A stretch of DNA of 64,000 bases, from contig NZ_JADOTW010000019.1 in NCBI RefSeq assembly GCF_015645095.1, forward strand, positions 1 through 64,000, written 5' to 3'. Each line of letters starts with the position of its first letter. The first letter of the stretch is position 1. The translations under genes and the position numbers were made by a program. The notes beneath the pieces are model-generated. The model saw only the letters and a program-made list of their open reading frames with translations. It was not told the DNA's origin and made no database searches. Below, piece by piece: positions 32,909 to 42,209 of the stretch. This DNA comes from Halomonas sp. 328. GTDB lineage: Bacteria > Pseudomonadota > Gammaproteobacteria > Pseudomonadales > Halomonadaceae.

Positions 32909-34959
32909 TCCCCCGCCAGGGTCTGCCACAGGAAGGTAAAGGCCAGGGCCTGCATCTGGGCCCGCTGGGGATTGTCCGCGGCGCCGCCGTGGCCGCCTTC
33001 GAGGTTCTCGTAGTAGAGCGCCGGCTGGCCCAGCTCGTGCAGCCGCGCCAGCATCTTGCGGGCATGGCCCGGATGGACCCGGTCGTCCCGGGTGCTGGTC
33101 ATCAGCAGCGTCGGCGGGTAGGCCACCGCCGGGTCCAGGTTGTGGTAGGGAGAGAGGTCGCGCAGGAAGGCCTCCCAGTCGTCGCCGTCCGGGTCCCCGT
33201 ACTCGGCCATCCAGGAGGCGCCGGCGAGCAGCTCGTGGTAGCGGCGCATATCGAGCAGCGGCACCTGGCAGACCACGGCGCCGAACAGCCGCGGATACCT
33301 CACCAGCATGTTGCCCACCAGCAGGCCGCCATTGGAGCCGCCCTGGATGCCCAGGCGCCGCGGCGAGGTGACGCCCCGGGCGATCAGGTCCTCGGCCACG
33401 GCGGCGAAGTCCTCGAAGGCCCGGGGGCGCTTCTCCTTGAGTGCCGCCTGGTGCCACTCGGGGCCGTATTCGCCGCCGCCACGGATATTGGCCACCACAT
33501 AGACTCCGCCCCGACTCAGCCAGCCGCGCCCTACCCCGGGGCTGTAGGCGGGCAGCAGCGATACCTCGAAACCGCCGTAGCCGTAGAGCAGGGTCGGGTG
33601 GTCGCCATGGGGCGCGAGGTCGCGCCGCGCCACCTGGAAATAGGGGACACGGGTGCCGTCGGCACTGGTGGCGAAGTGCTGAGTGACCGCGAACTCCTCG
33701 GCCGCGAACCGCGCCGGGGCCCGCTTGAGCGGGGTGAGCGGCTCGCCGACCCGACCGTGGTACAGGGTGGTGGGGGTCAGGTAATCGCTGGCCACCAGGA
33801 ACAACTCGTCGCTCTCCTGCTCGTCCACGGCGGCGACGCTCAGGCTGCCCGCCGCGGGGACGCCGGCCAGGGGCGCCCGGCGCCAACCGTCGGCCCCGGG
33901 GGTCAGCACCTCCAGGCGGTTGCGCACGTGCTCCAGCACATTGAGCACCAGGTGATGGCGGGTCCAGGTGACGTCCGTCAGGGAGCGTCCCGCCTCGGGG
34001 GTGAAGAGCACCGTCACCTCGCGCCGGCCGGCCAGCCAGGCCGCGAAGTCGGCGACCAGCAGGCTGCCCGCCGGATGGGTGGTCCCGGCCAGTTCCCAGG
34101 GCTCGCGCGGCTCGATCAGCAGCCAATCGCGATGCACCTGTTTGTGGGCGGAGTCGGGCACCTCGATGCGCCGCAGTTGGTCATCGGCCTCGCGGAGGTA
34201 GAGCTCGCTGGCATAGAAGGCCCTGGCGCGGCTGATGAAGTCGCGCTCGAAGCCGGGGGTCGGGTCGTGCACGGCGGCGACGGAGAGATCATCCGCTTGC
34301 CCTTCGAACAGCGTCTCGGCCGTCGCCAGGGGCGTGCCCCGCCGCCAGCGCTTGACCACCCTGGGGTAGCCCGAGGCGGTCAGCGAGCCCGCGCCGAAAT
34401 CGGTGTAGACGTAGACGCTGTCGCGATCGATCCAGCCGACCCCGCCCTTGGCCTCGGGGCGCTGGAAGCCGTCGTCCACCCAGCGCTTCTCCACCAGGTC
34501 GAACTCCCGGGTCACGTCGGCATCGGCCCCGCCCCGGGAGAGGCTGATCAGGCAGTGCCGCCAGGGCGCGTCCGCGTCGCGGGGCCGCAGGCAATGGGCG
34601 CCGTGCCACACCCAGTTCTCGCCCTCGGCGGCGTTGAGGGCGTCCAGGTCGATCAGCACTTCCCAGGCCGGCTGCGGCTTGGCGTACTCCGCCACCGGGG
34701 TGCGCCGCCAGAGGCCCCGGGGATGGGCCCGATCCTGCCAGAAGTTGTAGTAATGGGGGCCGCGGCGCACCACGAAGGGGATGCGATCCTCGGCCTCGAG
34801 GATCGCCAGCAGGTCGTCGCGCAGCGCCGTAAAGCCGGCATCCGCCGTCAGCCGGGCCAGGGTCTCGGCGTTGTGTTCCCGCACCCAGGCCAGGGCCGCC
34901 GGGTCATCCACCGCCTCGAGCCAGCGGTGGGGATCTTGGGGGTGGGGTGAGGATGCCAT
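32905..34959 (-). CDS. Prolyl oligopeptidase family serine peptidase (S9A)
   Basis: A 684-residue cytoplasmic peptidase. A seven-bladed propeller (about residues 60-400) gates the C-terminal alpha/beta-hydrolase domain. The catalytic triad appears as GGSNGG (Ser), DDRVHPGHA (Asp) and GGHGG (His). It cleaves short peptides after proline. The start at 34959 follows CGGAGAACGGCC. The N terminus DPHRWLEAVDDPAALAWV is typical of bacterial members. It stands between the ABC/aldehyde dehydrogenase operon and the GlxA/BCCT pair, with no evident link to either. Confidence 0.92.
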   Translation of the reverse strand: MASSPHPQDPHRWLEAVDDPAALAWVREHNAETLARLTADAGFTALRDDLLAILEAEDRIPFVVRRGPHYYNFWQDRAHPRGLWRRTPVAEYAKPQPAWEVLIDLDALNAAEGENWVWHGAHCLRPRDADAPWRHCLISLSRGGADADVTREFDLVEKRWVDDGFQRPEAKGGVGWIDRDSVYVYTDFGAGSLTASGYPRVVKRWRRGTPLATAETLFEGQADDLSVAAVHDPTPGFERDFISRARAFYASELYLREADDQLRRIEVPDSAHKQVHRDWLLIEPREPWELAGTTHPAGSLLVADFAAWLAGRREVTVLFTPEAGRSLTDVTWTRHHLVLNVLEHVRNRLEVLTPGADGWRRAPLAGVPAAGSLSVAAVDEQESDELFLVASDYLTPTTLYHGRVGEPLTPLKRAPARFAAEEFAVTQHFATSADGTRVPYFQVARRDLAPHGDHPTLLYGYGGFEVSLLPAYSPGVGRGWLSRGGVYVVANIRGGGEYGPEWHQAALKEKRPRAFEDFAAVAEDLIARGVTSPRRLGIQGGSNGGLLVGNMLVRYPRLFGAVVCQVPLLDMRRYHELLAGASWMAEYGDPDGDDWEAFLRDLSPYHNLDPAVAYPPTLLMTSTRDDRVHPGHARKMLARLHELGQPALYYENLEGGHGGAADNPQRAQMQALAFTFLWQTLAGD

Positions 34960-35024
34960 GGCCGTTCTCCGAGGGGCTTTTCCCCAGTGTATCGGGGAGT
35001 GGCTCGGGCGTCGCCGCCCCGGGG

Positions 35025-35993
35025 TCAGCCGGGGCCCCGCCGCGCCTGACGCGGCGAGTGGCCGTAGAAGCCCCGGAAGGCCCGGGAGAAGCTGGAGCTG
35101 GAGGTGAAGCCGCAGGCCAGGCCCACCGAGAGGATATCCAGCTCGGTCTCGTCGAGCAGACGGCGGGCCCGCTCCAGGCGCAGCTTGAGGTAGTAGTGGC
35201 GGGGCGAGCAGCCCAGCTCCTGGTCGAAGAGGCGCTGCAGCTGGCGCGGCGAGACACCACCGCGCCGGGCCACCTCGGCGAGGCTCAGCGGCTCCTCCAG
35301 GTGGCGCTCCATCAGTGCCACCGCCTCCACCAGATGCCGCTTGTGGGTGCCCAGGCGCCGCGCCAATGTCATGCGCTGCTGGTCGCTGCGGGTGCGGATG
35401 CGCTCGTGGATCAGCTGCTCGGAGACATCGACGGCCAGCCGCGCCCCGTGGCGCCGGCCGATCACCTCCAGGGCCATGTCCATGGCGGCGGCGCCGCCGG
35501 CACAGGAGAAGCGCCGGCGGCCCAGCTCGAAGAGCTCGTCGGAGGTGGGCACCCCGGGGAAGCGTTCGCGGAAGGCGGGCAGGCTCTCCCAGTGCAGGGT
35601 GACCCGCTCGCCCTCCAGCAGGCCCGCCGCCGCCAGCAGGAAGCAGCCGGTGTCCAGGCCACCCAGCACGCAGCCGGCCTGGTCCAGGCGGTGCAGCCAG
35701 GCCATCAAGGGCCGGCTGAGGTGCGCCTCCGGCGCGAAGCCGCTGCATACCGCCAGCGAGGGCAGGTGGTGCACCTCGCCGATGGCCTGGTCGCTCATCA
35801 GTGTCATGCCGTTGGAGGCGGTGACCGGCCCGCCGCCCTCGCTGATCAGGGTCCAATCGAAGAGCGGCCGGCCGCTGATGCGGTTGGCGATGCGCAGCGG
35901 CTCCACCGCCGAGAAGAAGGCCATCATCGAGAAGCCCGGCACCAGCAGGAAACCGACGGTCTCCGGCAATGGGCCCGCATACGCCAGGCGCAT
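35025..35993 (-). CDS. GlxA-type AraC regulator, close paralogue of the one at 12639-13610
   Basis: A 322-residue regulator with DJ-1/PfpI-like domain (VGFLLVPGFSMMAFFSAV, VLGGLDTGCF, CAGGAAAMDMALE) and AraC double helix-turn-helix (SLAEVARRGGVSPRQLQRLF, GFTSSSSFSRAFR). Identity to the carnitine-linked paralogue is high even at DNA level. It starts 4 bases after the BCCT gene stop, so it is cotranscribed with that carrier. A quaternary-amine ligand such as glycine betaine, dimethylglycine or carnitine is inferred. It may be the GbdR-type regulator. Confidence 0.82.
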   Translation of the reverse strand: MRLAYAGPLPETVGFLLVPGFSMMAFFSAVEPLRIANRISGRPLFDWTLISEGGGPVTASNGMTLMSDQAIGEVHHLPSLAVCSGFAPEAHLSRPLMAWLHRLDQAGCVLGGLDTGCFLLAAAGLLEGERVTLHWESLPAFRERFPGVPTSDELFELGRRRFSCAGGAAAMDMALEVIGRRHGARLAVDVSEQLIHERIRTRSDQQRMTLARRLGTHKRHLVEAVALMERHLEEPLSLAEVARRGGVSPRQLQRLFDQELGCSPRHYYLKLRLERARRLLDETELDILSVGLACGFTSSSSFSRAFRGFYGHSPRQARRGPG

Positions 35994-35997
35994 GGCG

Positions 35998-37668
35998 TCA
36001 GTCCTGCCCGGTGGCGGCGGCCCGGGCCGCACGTCGCCGACGGCGTACCGCGGCGGGGTTCTGGATCAGCGACTTGAGTACCCCCAGGGTCATCAGGATG
36101 ATCACCACGCTGAGCGGCAGGGCCGCGGCGATGGAGGCGGTCTGCAGGGCGCCGAGGCCACCGGCCAGCAGCAGTACCGCCGCCACGGCACCGATCACCG
36201 CGCCCCAGAAGATGCGCATCGGCCGGGAGGGCTCGTCATTGCCCAGCGACAGGATGGTGGTGATCACCAGGGTGCCGGAGTCGGAGGAGGTGATAAACCA
36301 GCTGGCCAGCAGCAGGGTGGCCAGTGCCGAGACCGCCCAGGCCAGCCAGGGGGTGGCCGCCAGGCCATCGATGGTGCCGTAGAGGGCCGCCGGGAGGTTC
36401 CAGTTCTGCACCAGGGTGATCAGCCCGGCCTCGCCACCGGCGGCGAGCTCCTGATGCAGGGCCACGCCACCGAAGACGCAGAGCCAGCCGATGATGATGG
36501 CGGTGGGAATGATCATCACGCAGGCCATGTACTCGCGCAGGGTGCGCCCCTTGGAGATGCGCGCGATAAAGAGCCCGACGAAGGGGGCCCAGGCCAGCCA
36601 CCAGCCCCAGTAGAAGATGGTCCAGTCGCCCTGCCACTGGGAGGGGCCCGGCTCCTCGGGGAACCACAGCCCCATCTGCACGAAATTGCCCAGGTAGTGC
36701 CCCAGGGAGTCACCGAACATGCCCAGCAGCCAGCTGGTGGGGCCGGCGAAGAGGAAGAAGCCCAGCAGCAGCACCGACATGATGATGTTCCACTGGGAGA
36801 GCAGCTTGATGCCACGCCCCACCCCGGAGACCGCCGAGAGGATGGAGAGGCCACTGATGCCGACGATCAGCGCCAGCTGGGTGGGGTTGCCCGGATCGAT
36901 ACCGAACAGCCGCTCCAGGCCGGTGGCGATCTGGCTCACCCCCAGCCCCAGGGAGGTGGCCACCCCGAAGACGGCACCGAACACCGCCAGGATATCCACC
37001 AGATGGCCGATGGGACCGTAGATCCGCTCGCCGATAAACGGATAGAGGGCCGAGCGCAGCGCCAGGGGCAGCTTCTTGCGGTAGGCGAAATAGGCCAGCG
37101 ACAGCCCCACCAGCACATAGACCGCCCAGCCATGGAAGCCCCAGTGGAAGTAGGTGACCGCCAGCGCCGAGACCGCCCGCTCATGGCCCAGCTCGGTGGC
37201 CCCGGCCAGGTCCGCGTAGGGGTTGTTGGGGTAGCCGAAGGCGCCGCTGGTATCCAGGTAGAAGAGCGGCTCGGCGACGCCGAAGAAGAGGATGCCGATG
37301 CCGATACCTGCGGAGAAGAGCATGGCGATCCAGGCGAAGGTGGAAAACTCCGGGCGGCTGTCATCGTCGCCCAGGCGCACCTTGCCGAAGGGGCTCAGCA
37401 TCAGGCCGAAGCAGACGGCGATCAGGAACACCAGGGTGATGATGTAGTAGGCGCTGAAGGTGCTCTCGATCCAGGCCCGGGCGCTGCCGAAGACGGTGCC
37501 GGCCAGGGAGGTATCGAAGGCGGTGAACAGCACGAAGGCCAGGATGATGGCCGCGGCGGTGAGGGTCATGCCGCGGTGGGCGCCCTTGAGCAGGCCCTGT
37601 TGCTGAATCTGTAACGCGGCGGGGTTCAGCGGCCCCGCCTGGCTGGGGTCGTCGTGACGGTCGGACAT
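35998..37668 (-). CDS. BCCT-family betaine/choline/carnitine transporter
   Basis: A 556-residue carrier with 12 membrane segments. Helix 3 carries GIGIGILFFGVAEPLFYLD, and the full BCCT signature WWLAWAPFVGLFIARISKGRTLRE is present. The N-terminal tail of about 45 residues and a basic C-terminal tail (RRRRRAARAA) are short. The start ATG at 37668 has GAGGAG 6 bases upstream. It is followed at once by a GlxA-type regulator gene. The substrate is probably a betaine or choline; osmotic or catabolic use cannot be told from sequence. Confidence 0.92.
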   Translation of the reverse strand: MSDRHDDPSQAGPLNPAALQIQQQGLLKGAHRGMTLTAAAIILAFVLFTAFDTSLAGTVFGSARAWIESTFSAYYIITLVFLIAVCFGLMLSPFGKVRLGDDDSRPEFSTFAWIAMLFSAGIGIGILFFGVAEPLFYLDTSGAFGYPNNPYADLAGATELGHERAVSALAVTYFHWGFHGWAVYVLVGLSLAYFAYRKKLPLALRSALYPFIGERIYGPIGHLVDILAVFGAVFGVATSLGLGVSQIATGLERLFGIDPGNPTQLALIVGISGLSILSAVSGVGRGIKLLSQWNIIMSVLLLGFFLFAGPTSWLLGMFGDSLGHYLGNFVQMGLWFPEEPGPSQWQGDWTIFYWGWWLAWAPFVGLFIARISKGRTLREYMACVMIIPTAIIIGWLCVFGGVALHQELAAGGEAGLITLVQNWNLPAALYGTIDGLAATPWLAWAVSALATLLLASWFITSSDSGTLVITTILSLGNDEPSRPMRIFWGAVIGAVAAVLLLAGGLGALQTASIAAALPLSVVIILMTLGVLKSLIQNPAAVRRRRRAARAAATGQD

Positions 37669-37977
37669 CTCGGCTCCTCGAGCCGTTGCCGTGAGCTTCG
37701 GACAGTGTCGCAAGCCCCGAAAACCGGAGACTGTGAGACTAGCCGTTCACGCAACGGACGGATGACCCGCCGGGGCCTGGATCCTGCCTGTCAGGGGCCC
37801 CAGGGCGGAGATCGGCTTGGGTTCGGCGACAGGCACGCCCCTATGGTGGGCGAAGCCGCCAGGCAAAAATGACAAAACACGCCATTTATTGCGCACGAAG
37901 CGACGCATTATCGCCTTCGTCGCCATCATTCGGCCAGATTCCGCGTCTTTTTGCGCCGACGACGTAGGGAGTTGTCA
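37669..37977. other. Intergenic region between BCCT gene and PotC-type permease gene
   Basis: 309 bases without a gene. It must hold the promoter of the BCCT-regulator pair (reading left) and the 3' end of the PotABCD-type operon (reading right to left, stop at 37978). An AT-richer stretch at 37865-37930 with GCCATTTATT and GCCATCATT motifs could be promoter or operator sequence. No strong terminator hairpin was found. Confidence 0.5.
37706..37721 (+). promoter_or_regulatory. Candidate ArgR/GlxA-type half-site upstream of BCCT-regulator operon
   Basis: TGTCGC-N8-AA fits the half-site consensus described for the GlxA-family regulator ArgR of P. aeruginosa. It sits about 40 bases upstream of the BCCT start. 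A single half-site can occur by chance in GC-rich DNA, so confidence is modest. Confidence 0.35.
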
Positions 37978-38778
37978 CTAGACGCCGGGCACCCGGGTCT
38001 CCCGGCGCCGCTTGACCTCGTAGGCGATGGCCAGCAGCACCGTGACCAGGATCAGGATCAGCCCCAGGGCATTGACCGCCGGGGTCAGGCCGGTGCGCAC
38101 CTTGGAGGCGATATAGACGGTGAGGGTGGTGTCATAGCCCACCACGAAGAGGGTGGTGTTGTAGTTCTCGAAGGATTGCAGGAAGGCGATCACCGCCGCC
38201 GAATAGATCGCCGGCTTGAGGTAGGGCAGCAGGATGCGCCGGAACATCTGCCACTGGCTGGCGCCCAGGTCCAGGGCGGCGCGCTCCATGGTGCGGTCGA
38301 AGCGCTGCAGCCGGGCGGTGACCATCAGCATCACATAGGCGGCGATAAAGGTGGCCTGGCCCAGCACGGTGAGGAAGATGCCGCCGCTCACGCCCCACTG
38401 GCGCCAGAAGATCAGCGTCGAGATGCCGATGATCACCCCCGGGGTGAGCAGCGGCGAGAGGATCAGCGCATAGAGGAAGGGCTTGGCGCGGCTCGACACC
38501 GTGTTGAGGAAGAGCGCCGTGGCGATGCCGATGGGCACCGCCACCACCAGCACCCCGGCGGCGACGATCAGGCTGTTGGTGAGCGCCTGCCACATGCCCC
38601 GGTCATTGGCCAGCTCGCCGAACCAGCGCAGGGTGGTGCCGTCCCAGGGGGTCACGGTGGGGAAGCGGCTGTCGTTGAAGGTGGCCGCCGCCATCACCAG
38701 CAGCGGCAGGAAGAGGTAGGCGAAGAACACCACCACATAGCCGCGCAGGGCCCAGCCCATCAGTCGTTGCGAACTCAT
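37978..38778 (-). CDS. PotC-type ABC transporter permease
   Basis: A 266-residue permease with six helices and an EAA loop (ERAALDLGASQWQMFRRILLPYLKP). The start overlaps the preceding permease stop (ATGA). LFLPLLVMAAATFNDS near residue 23 is typical of spermidine/putrescine-type permeases. It works with the permease, ATPase and binding protein upstream to import a cationic or zwitterionic organic solute. Confidence 0.88.
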   Translation of the reverse strand: MSSQRLMGWALRGYVVVFFAYLFLPLLVMAAATFNDSRFPTVTPWDGTTLRWFGELANDRGMWQALTNSLIVAAGVLVVAVPIGIATALFLNTVSSRAKPFLYALILSPLLTPGVIIGISTLIFWRQWGVSGGIFLTVLGQATFIAAYVMLMVTARLQRFDRTMERAALDLGASQWQMFRRILLPYLKPAIYSAAVIAFLQSFENYNTTLFVVGYDTTLTVYIASKVRTGLTPAVNALGLILILVTVLLAIAYEVKRRRETRVPGV

Positions 38779-39662
38779 TTGGCGATATCCCCCAGCCCCA
38801 CCTTGAAGAGCTTCATCACCAGCGACATGAAACCGATGCACAGCACCAGCAGCAGGAAGGCGTAGGCCGCCCCCTGGTTCCAGTTGCCGCCCTCGAAGAA
38901 CCAGTTGTAGATGATCTGGGTGAACCAGCGGCTGCCCGGCGAGCCCAGCAGGGCCGGCACCGCATAGCTGCCCGCCGCCAGCATGAAGGTCATGATGCAG
39001 CCGGTGGCGATGCCCGGCTTGGCATGGGGAATGATGATGCGCCGATGGGTGCGCAGGGTGCCGGCGCCCAGGTCCCGGGCCGCCCGCACCTGGTTGTCGT
39101 CGAGGCTCTCGATGGCGTTGTAGATGGGGAAGACCATGAACAGGATATAGGCATAAACCATGCCCACCATGACCCCGGCATCGCCGCTGAGGAAGCGGAT
39201 GGGGCGATCGATCAGCCCCAGCATCATCAGCACCTCGTTGAGCGGGCCGCGAAACGCCAGGATGATGAACCACGAGTAGGTGCGCAGGATCTCGTTGATC
39301 CAGAAGGGAATGATCAGCAGCAGGATGCATAGCGCCGCCTGCCGGGGACTGGCCAGCTTGGCCAGGTAGTAGGCCAGCGGGTAGCTCACCGCTAGGGTCA
39401 GCAGGGTCACCAGCACGCTGGACCAGAGCGTCTTGAAGAAGATCGCCCGGTGAATCTCGTTGTTGAACAGGGTGACGTAGTTGGCCAGGGTCCAGCCGTC
39501 CTCGGGCCCACCGACCTGGGCCGGCAGCAGGTTGGGGCGCAGCGAGTAGTCGATCATCTGCAGCTGGGGCAAGGTGACCATGACGATCAGCCAGATCCCC
39601 AGTAGGGCCAGGATCGCCGCCGCCAAGGGGCCGCCGAAGCGTGCCCGCAACTGCCTAAACAT
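38775..39662 (-). CDS. PotB-type ABC transporter permease
   Basis: A 295-residue permease with six helices; the EAA loop is RAARDLGAGTLRTHRRIIIPHAKPG. Its start overlaps the ATPase stop by 8 bases. It resembles PotB and the permeases of related polyamine or opine importers. Substrate specificity comes from the binding protein at 40888. Confidence 0.88.
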   Translation of the reverse strand: MFRQLRARFGGPLAAAILALLGIWLIVMVTLPQLQMIDYSLRPNLLPAQVGGPEDGWTLANYVTLFNNEIHRAIFFKTLWSSVLVTLLTLAVSYPLAYYLAKLASPRQAALCILLLIIPFWINEILRTYSWFIILAFRGPLNEVLMMLGLIDRPIRFLSGDAGVMVGMVYAYILFMVFPIYNAIESLDDNQVRAARDLGAGTLRTHRRIIIPHAKPGIATGCIMTFMLAAGSYAVPALLGSPGSRWFTQIIYNWFFEGGNWNQGAAYAFLLLVLCIGFMSLVMKLFKVGLGDIAK

Positions 39663-40794
39663 GGGCGTCCTCCATCACCTCGCCGGTGGCCGCGTCCAGC
39701 GCCGGGCCGCCATCGTCGGGCAGCACCACCGCGTCTTCGGGATCGAAGCCGAAGTGGGCATGGCGCCCCGGCTGGAGCGCCTCCAGGTGCTGGCGGGAGA
39801 GCTCGTGGCCCAGCTGCACCCGCAGCTTCTCGCCGCTGGCGGCGAGCCGCGTCTCCAGCATCACCCAGGCGCCCTCGAAGTGCACCGCCTCGATGGTGGC
39901 CTCGAGGCCCTGCCCCGGAGCCACCGGGCGCAGGTGCTCGGGGCGCACGTAGAGGGTCGCGGCGGCGCCATTGGCCAGGGGCGTGGGCGCGGTGCCGCGC
40001 CCGCTCAGCTCGCCCAGGGCGCCGCCGTCCAGGCGTACCCGCTCGCCGTCCTGGTCGATGACCTTGGCCTCCAGGCGGTTGTTCTCGCCCACGAAGGCGG
40101 CCACGAAGCCGGTCTGGGGCGAGCGGTAGAGGGTCATGGGGTCGGCCACCTGCTGGAGTCGCCCCGCCGACATCACCGCCACCCGGTCCGACATGTTGAG
40201 GGCCTCGCCCTGGTCGTGGGTGATGTAGATAAAGGTGATGCCGGTCTTGCGCTGGATCGCCTTGAGCTCGACCCGCATATGCTGGCGCAGCTTGAGGTCC
40301 AGGGCCGAGAGCGGCTCGTCGAGCAGCAGCACCCGGGGCTCCACCGCCAGGGCCCGGGCGATGGCCACCCGCTGCTTCTGGCCACCGGAGAGCTCGGTGA
40401 CCTTCTTGGGACCGCTGCCCTCCAGGGCCACCAGGGCGAGCAGTCGCTCCGAGGTGGCGCGCCGCGTCCTGCGGTCGACGCCGCGCACCTCGAGGCCGAA
40501 CTCGATGTTCTCGAACACCGTCATCAGCGGGAAGAGCGCCAGGTTCTGGAAGATCATCGCCGTGGGGCGGCGGTTCACCGAGACCCCGGCCATGGACTCG
40601 CCGCCGATGCGTACCTCTCCGGCGGTGGGGGTCAGGAAGCCGCTGACGATATTGAGCAGGGTGGTCTTGCCGCAGCCCGAGGGGCCGAGGAAGCTGAAGA
40701 ACTCGCCGGAGGCGATGGCCAGGGAGGTCTCCTCGATGGCGGTGAAGTCGCCGAAGCGCATCACCACCCGATCCAGTTCGACGCTAGCGTCCAT
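39655..40794 (-). CDS. PotA-type ABC transporter ATP-binding protein
   Basis: A 379-residue ATPase with Walker A GPSGCGKTT, signature LSGGQKQRVAIARAL and Walker B LLLDEPLSALD, followed by a C-terminal TOBE regulatory domain of about 110 residues. It drives the PotBC-type permeases. A hairpin and a four-copy 12-base repeat separate it from the binding-protein gene upstream. Confidence 0.9.
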   Translation of the reverse strand: MDASVELDRVVMRFGDFTAIEETSLAIASGEFFSFLGPSGCGKTTLLNIVSGFLTPTAGEVRIGGESMAGVSVNRRPTAMIFQNLALFPLMTVFENIEFGLEVRGVDRRTRRATSERLLALVALEGSGPKKVTELSGGQKQRVAIARALAVEPRVLLLDEPLSALDLKLRQHMRVELKAIQRKTGITFIYITHDQGEALNMSDRVAVMSAGRLQQVADPMTLYRSPQTGFVAAFVGENNRLEAKVIDQDGERVRLDGGALGELSGRGTAPTPLANGAAATLYVRPEHLRPVAPGQGLEATIEAVHFEGAWVMLETRLAASGEKLRVQLGHELSRQHLEALQPGRHAHFGFDPEDAVVLPDDGGPALDAATGEVMEDAHV

Positions 40795-40824
40795 TGCGCG
40801 TTTGCCTTCTTCGACCGATGGGAC

Positions 40825-40896
40825 AGCGGCCCCCGCCGGGGGGCCGCTCGCTCGGGCGCTCGCTCAAGCACTCTCTCAAGTACTCGCTCAAGCGCT
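40825..40896 (-). repeat. Hairpin plus four 12-base tandem repeats between binding protein and ATPase genes
   Basis: A 10-base-pair stem with a 4-base loop (40825-40848) is followed by four imperfect copies of CGCTCAAGCACT (40849-40896). The last copy covers the binding-protein stop codon at 40888. The hairpin may attenuate downstream expression. The repeats look like slippage products. Confidence 0.7.
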
Positions 40897-42003
40897 TAGG
40901 TAGCGATCCTGATACTCGTTGCGCAGCGCCACGTACCAGGGTTCCTGGATCGGCCACCACCAGAGGTTGGCCAGGTCTTGCTCGGTGTAGGAGTCGGTGA
41001 AGAACTGGCGGGTGGCCTCCGGCAACAGCTCGGTGGCGCCCTTGGCGGTGGAGTTGTAGCCGGTGGCCTCGACGAACATGGCCCCCGCCTCGGGGGTGTA
41101 GTACCAGTTGATCAGCTCGTAGACGGCGTCCGGGTTGCGGGCATTCTTGGGAATCACGAAGCCCTCCATCCACGCCAGGGCCCCTTCCCGGGGCGCGCCA
41201 TAGGCGATGTCCTCGCCCTCCTGCTGCAGGCGGAAGGCGGTGGAGTCCCAGGTCTGGCCGATGATGGCGCCGTTGGTACGGAAGGCGGCCTGGGCCTCGT
41301 TCTCGGTGTCCCAGAACTGCACCAGCATCTGCTTGTGCTTGACCGCCTCCTCGAGGATGACGTCGAAGTTGGCGCGCATCGCCTCCTCGCTGCGGTAGGA
41401 GTCGAGCAACGGGAAGGGCAGCCGGCCCTCCCGCTCCAGCCACAGGCCGATGCCCACCAGGGCGGAGTGGCCGCGTACCGTCACCCCCTGGCCATGCTCC
41501 GGGTTCCACAGGTCCGCATAGCTGAGGCTGGCGCGATCGATATTGGCGTAACGACGGTGCCAGGTGATCGCCTCGGTGCCCCAGTCGCTGGGCGCGAAGT
41601 AGCGGCGCCCATCCACCACACCGCCCACCTCGGAGCCCTCGATGGCACTCTCCAGGGCGCCGTCCCAGTTGATGCGGGAGGTATCCAGGGGCTGGATCAG
41701 GTCGAAATCCAGGTAGCCGGGCACCCGGTCCACGGTGGGCATGATGACGTCGAAGCCGCTGCCGTCGGTGGCGCGCAGGGAGTTCATCAGCTCGTCGTTG
41801 GTGCCATAGGGGGTGAAGGTGGCACGAATCCCGGTCTTCTCGGTGAAGTCCGCCAGCATGGCATCGGTGAAGTAGCCGGCCCAGGCATAGATGCGCAGGG
41901 TCTGCTCCTGGGCCAGGGCGCTGTTGATATAGAAGGTGGGCGCCGCGGCGGCGGCGCCCGCCGCCAGGGACCCCTTGAGGAAACGACGACGCGTGATCGA
42001 CAT
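40888..42003 (-). CDS. PotD-type extracellular solute-binding protein with Tat signal
   Basis: A 371-residue periplasmic receptor. The start at 42003 gives a twin-arginine signal (TRRRFLKG) followed by an Ala-rich hydrophobic stretch and a cut after ALA. Polyamine-receptor features are LRIYAWAGYFTDAMLADF at the mature N terminus and YINWYYTPEAGAMF-like helices. Characterised relatives bind polyamines; the surrounding quaternary-amine genes make another cationic ligand possible. It is first gene of a four-gene importer operon. Confidence 0.88.
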   Translation of the reverse strand: MSITRRRFLKGSLAAGAAAAAPTFYINSALAQEQTLRIYAWAGYFTDAMLADFTEKTGIRATFTPYGTNDELMNSLRATDGSGFDVIMPTVDRVPGYLDFDLIQPLDTSRINWDGALESAIEGSEVGGVVDGRRYFAPSDWGTEAITWHRRYANIDRASLSYADLWNPEHGQGVTVRGHSALVGIGLWLEREGRLPFPLLDSYRSEEAMRANFDVILEEAVKHKQMLVQFWDTENEAQAAFRTNGAIIGQTWDSTAFRLQQEGEDIAYGAPREGALAWMEGFVIPKNARNPDAVYELINWYYTPEAGAMFVEATGYNSTAKGATELLPEATRQFFTDSYTEQDLANLWWWPIQEPWYVALRNEYQDRYLSA

Positions 42004-42137
42004 GGTTCTCTCTCCGGTGGACAGGTTGAGTCGACAGCACTGGATAGCGCGACGATGGTACGGCCGCCAGGTGTCCATCGGATGGCAATTAAATGACCGT
42101 TCAATCGTCGATCCACTAAGCGTAGCCACTAATGGAT

Positions 42138-42171
42138 GCGGGCCCAGCGTCGTTTTCAACGCTGGGCCCGC
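42138..42171 (-). terminator. Hairpin terminator downstream of hmp
   Basis: A perfect 13-base-pair inverted repeat GCGGGCCCAGCGT / ACGCTGGGCCCGC with an 8-base loop. It lies about 40 bases beyond the hmp stop and about 135 bases upstream of the PotD-type gene start. Confidence 0.75.
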
Positions 42172-42209
42172 TGCCGGTCATCGAGGAGGGAAGGCGTCGC
42201 CGGAGGCGC

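Noticed and set aside
32608-34950. A 780-codon open frame opposite the prolyl oligopeptidase
   Set aside because: The opposite strand carries an intact serine peptidase with its full catalytic triad; the plus-strand frame has no recognisable domain.
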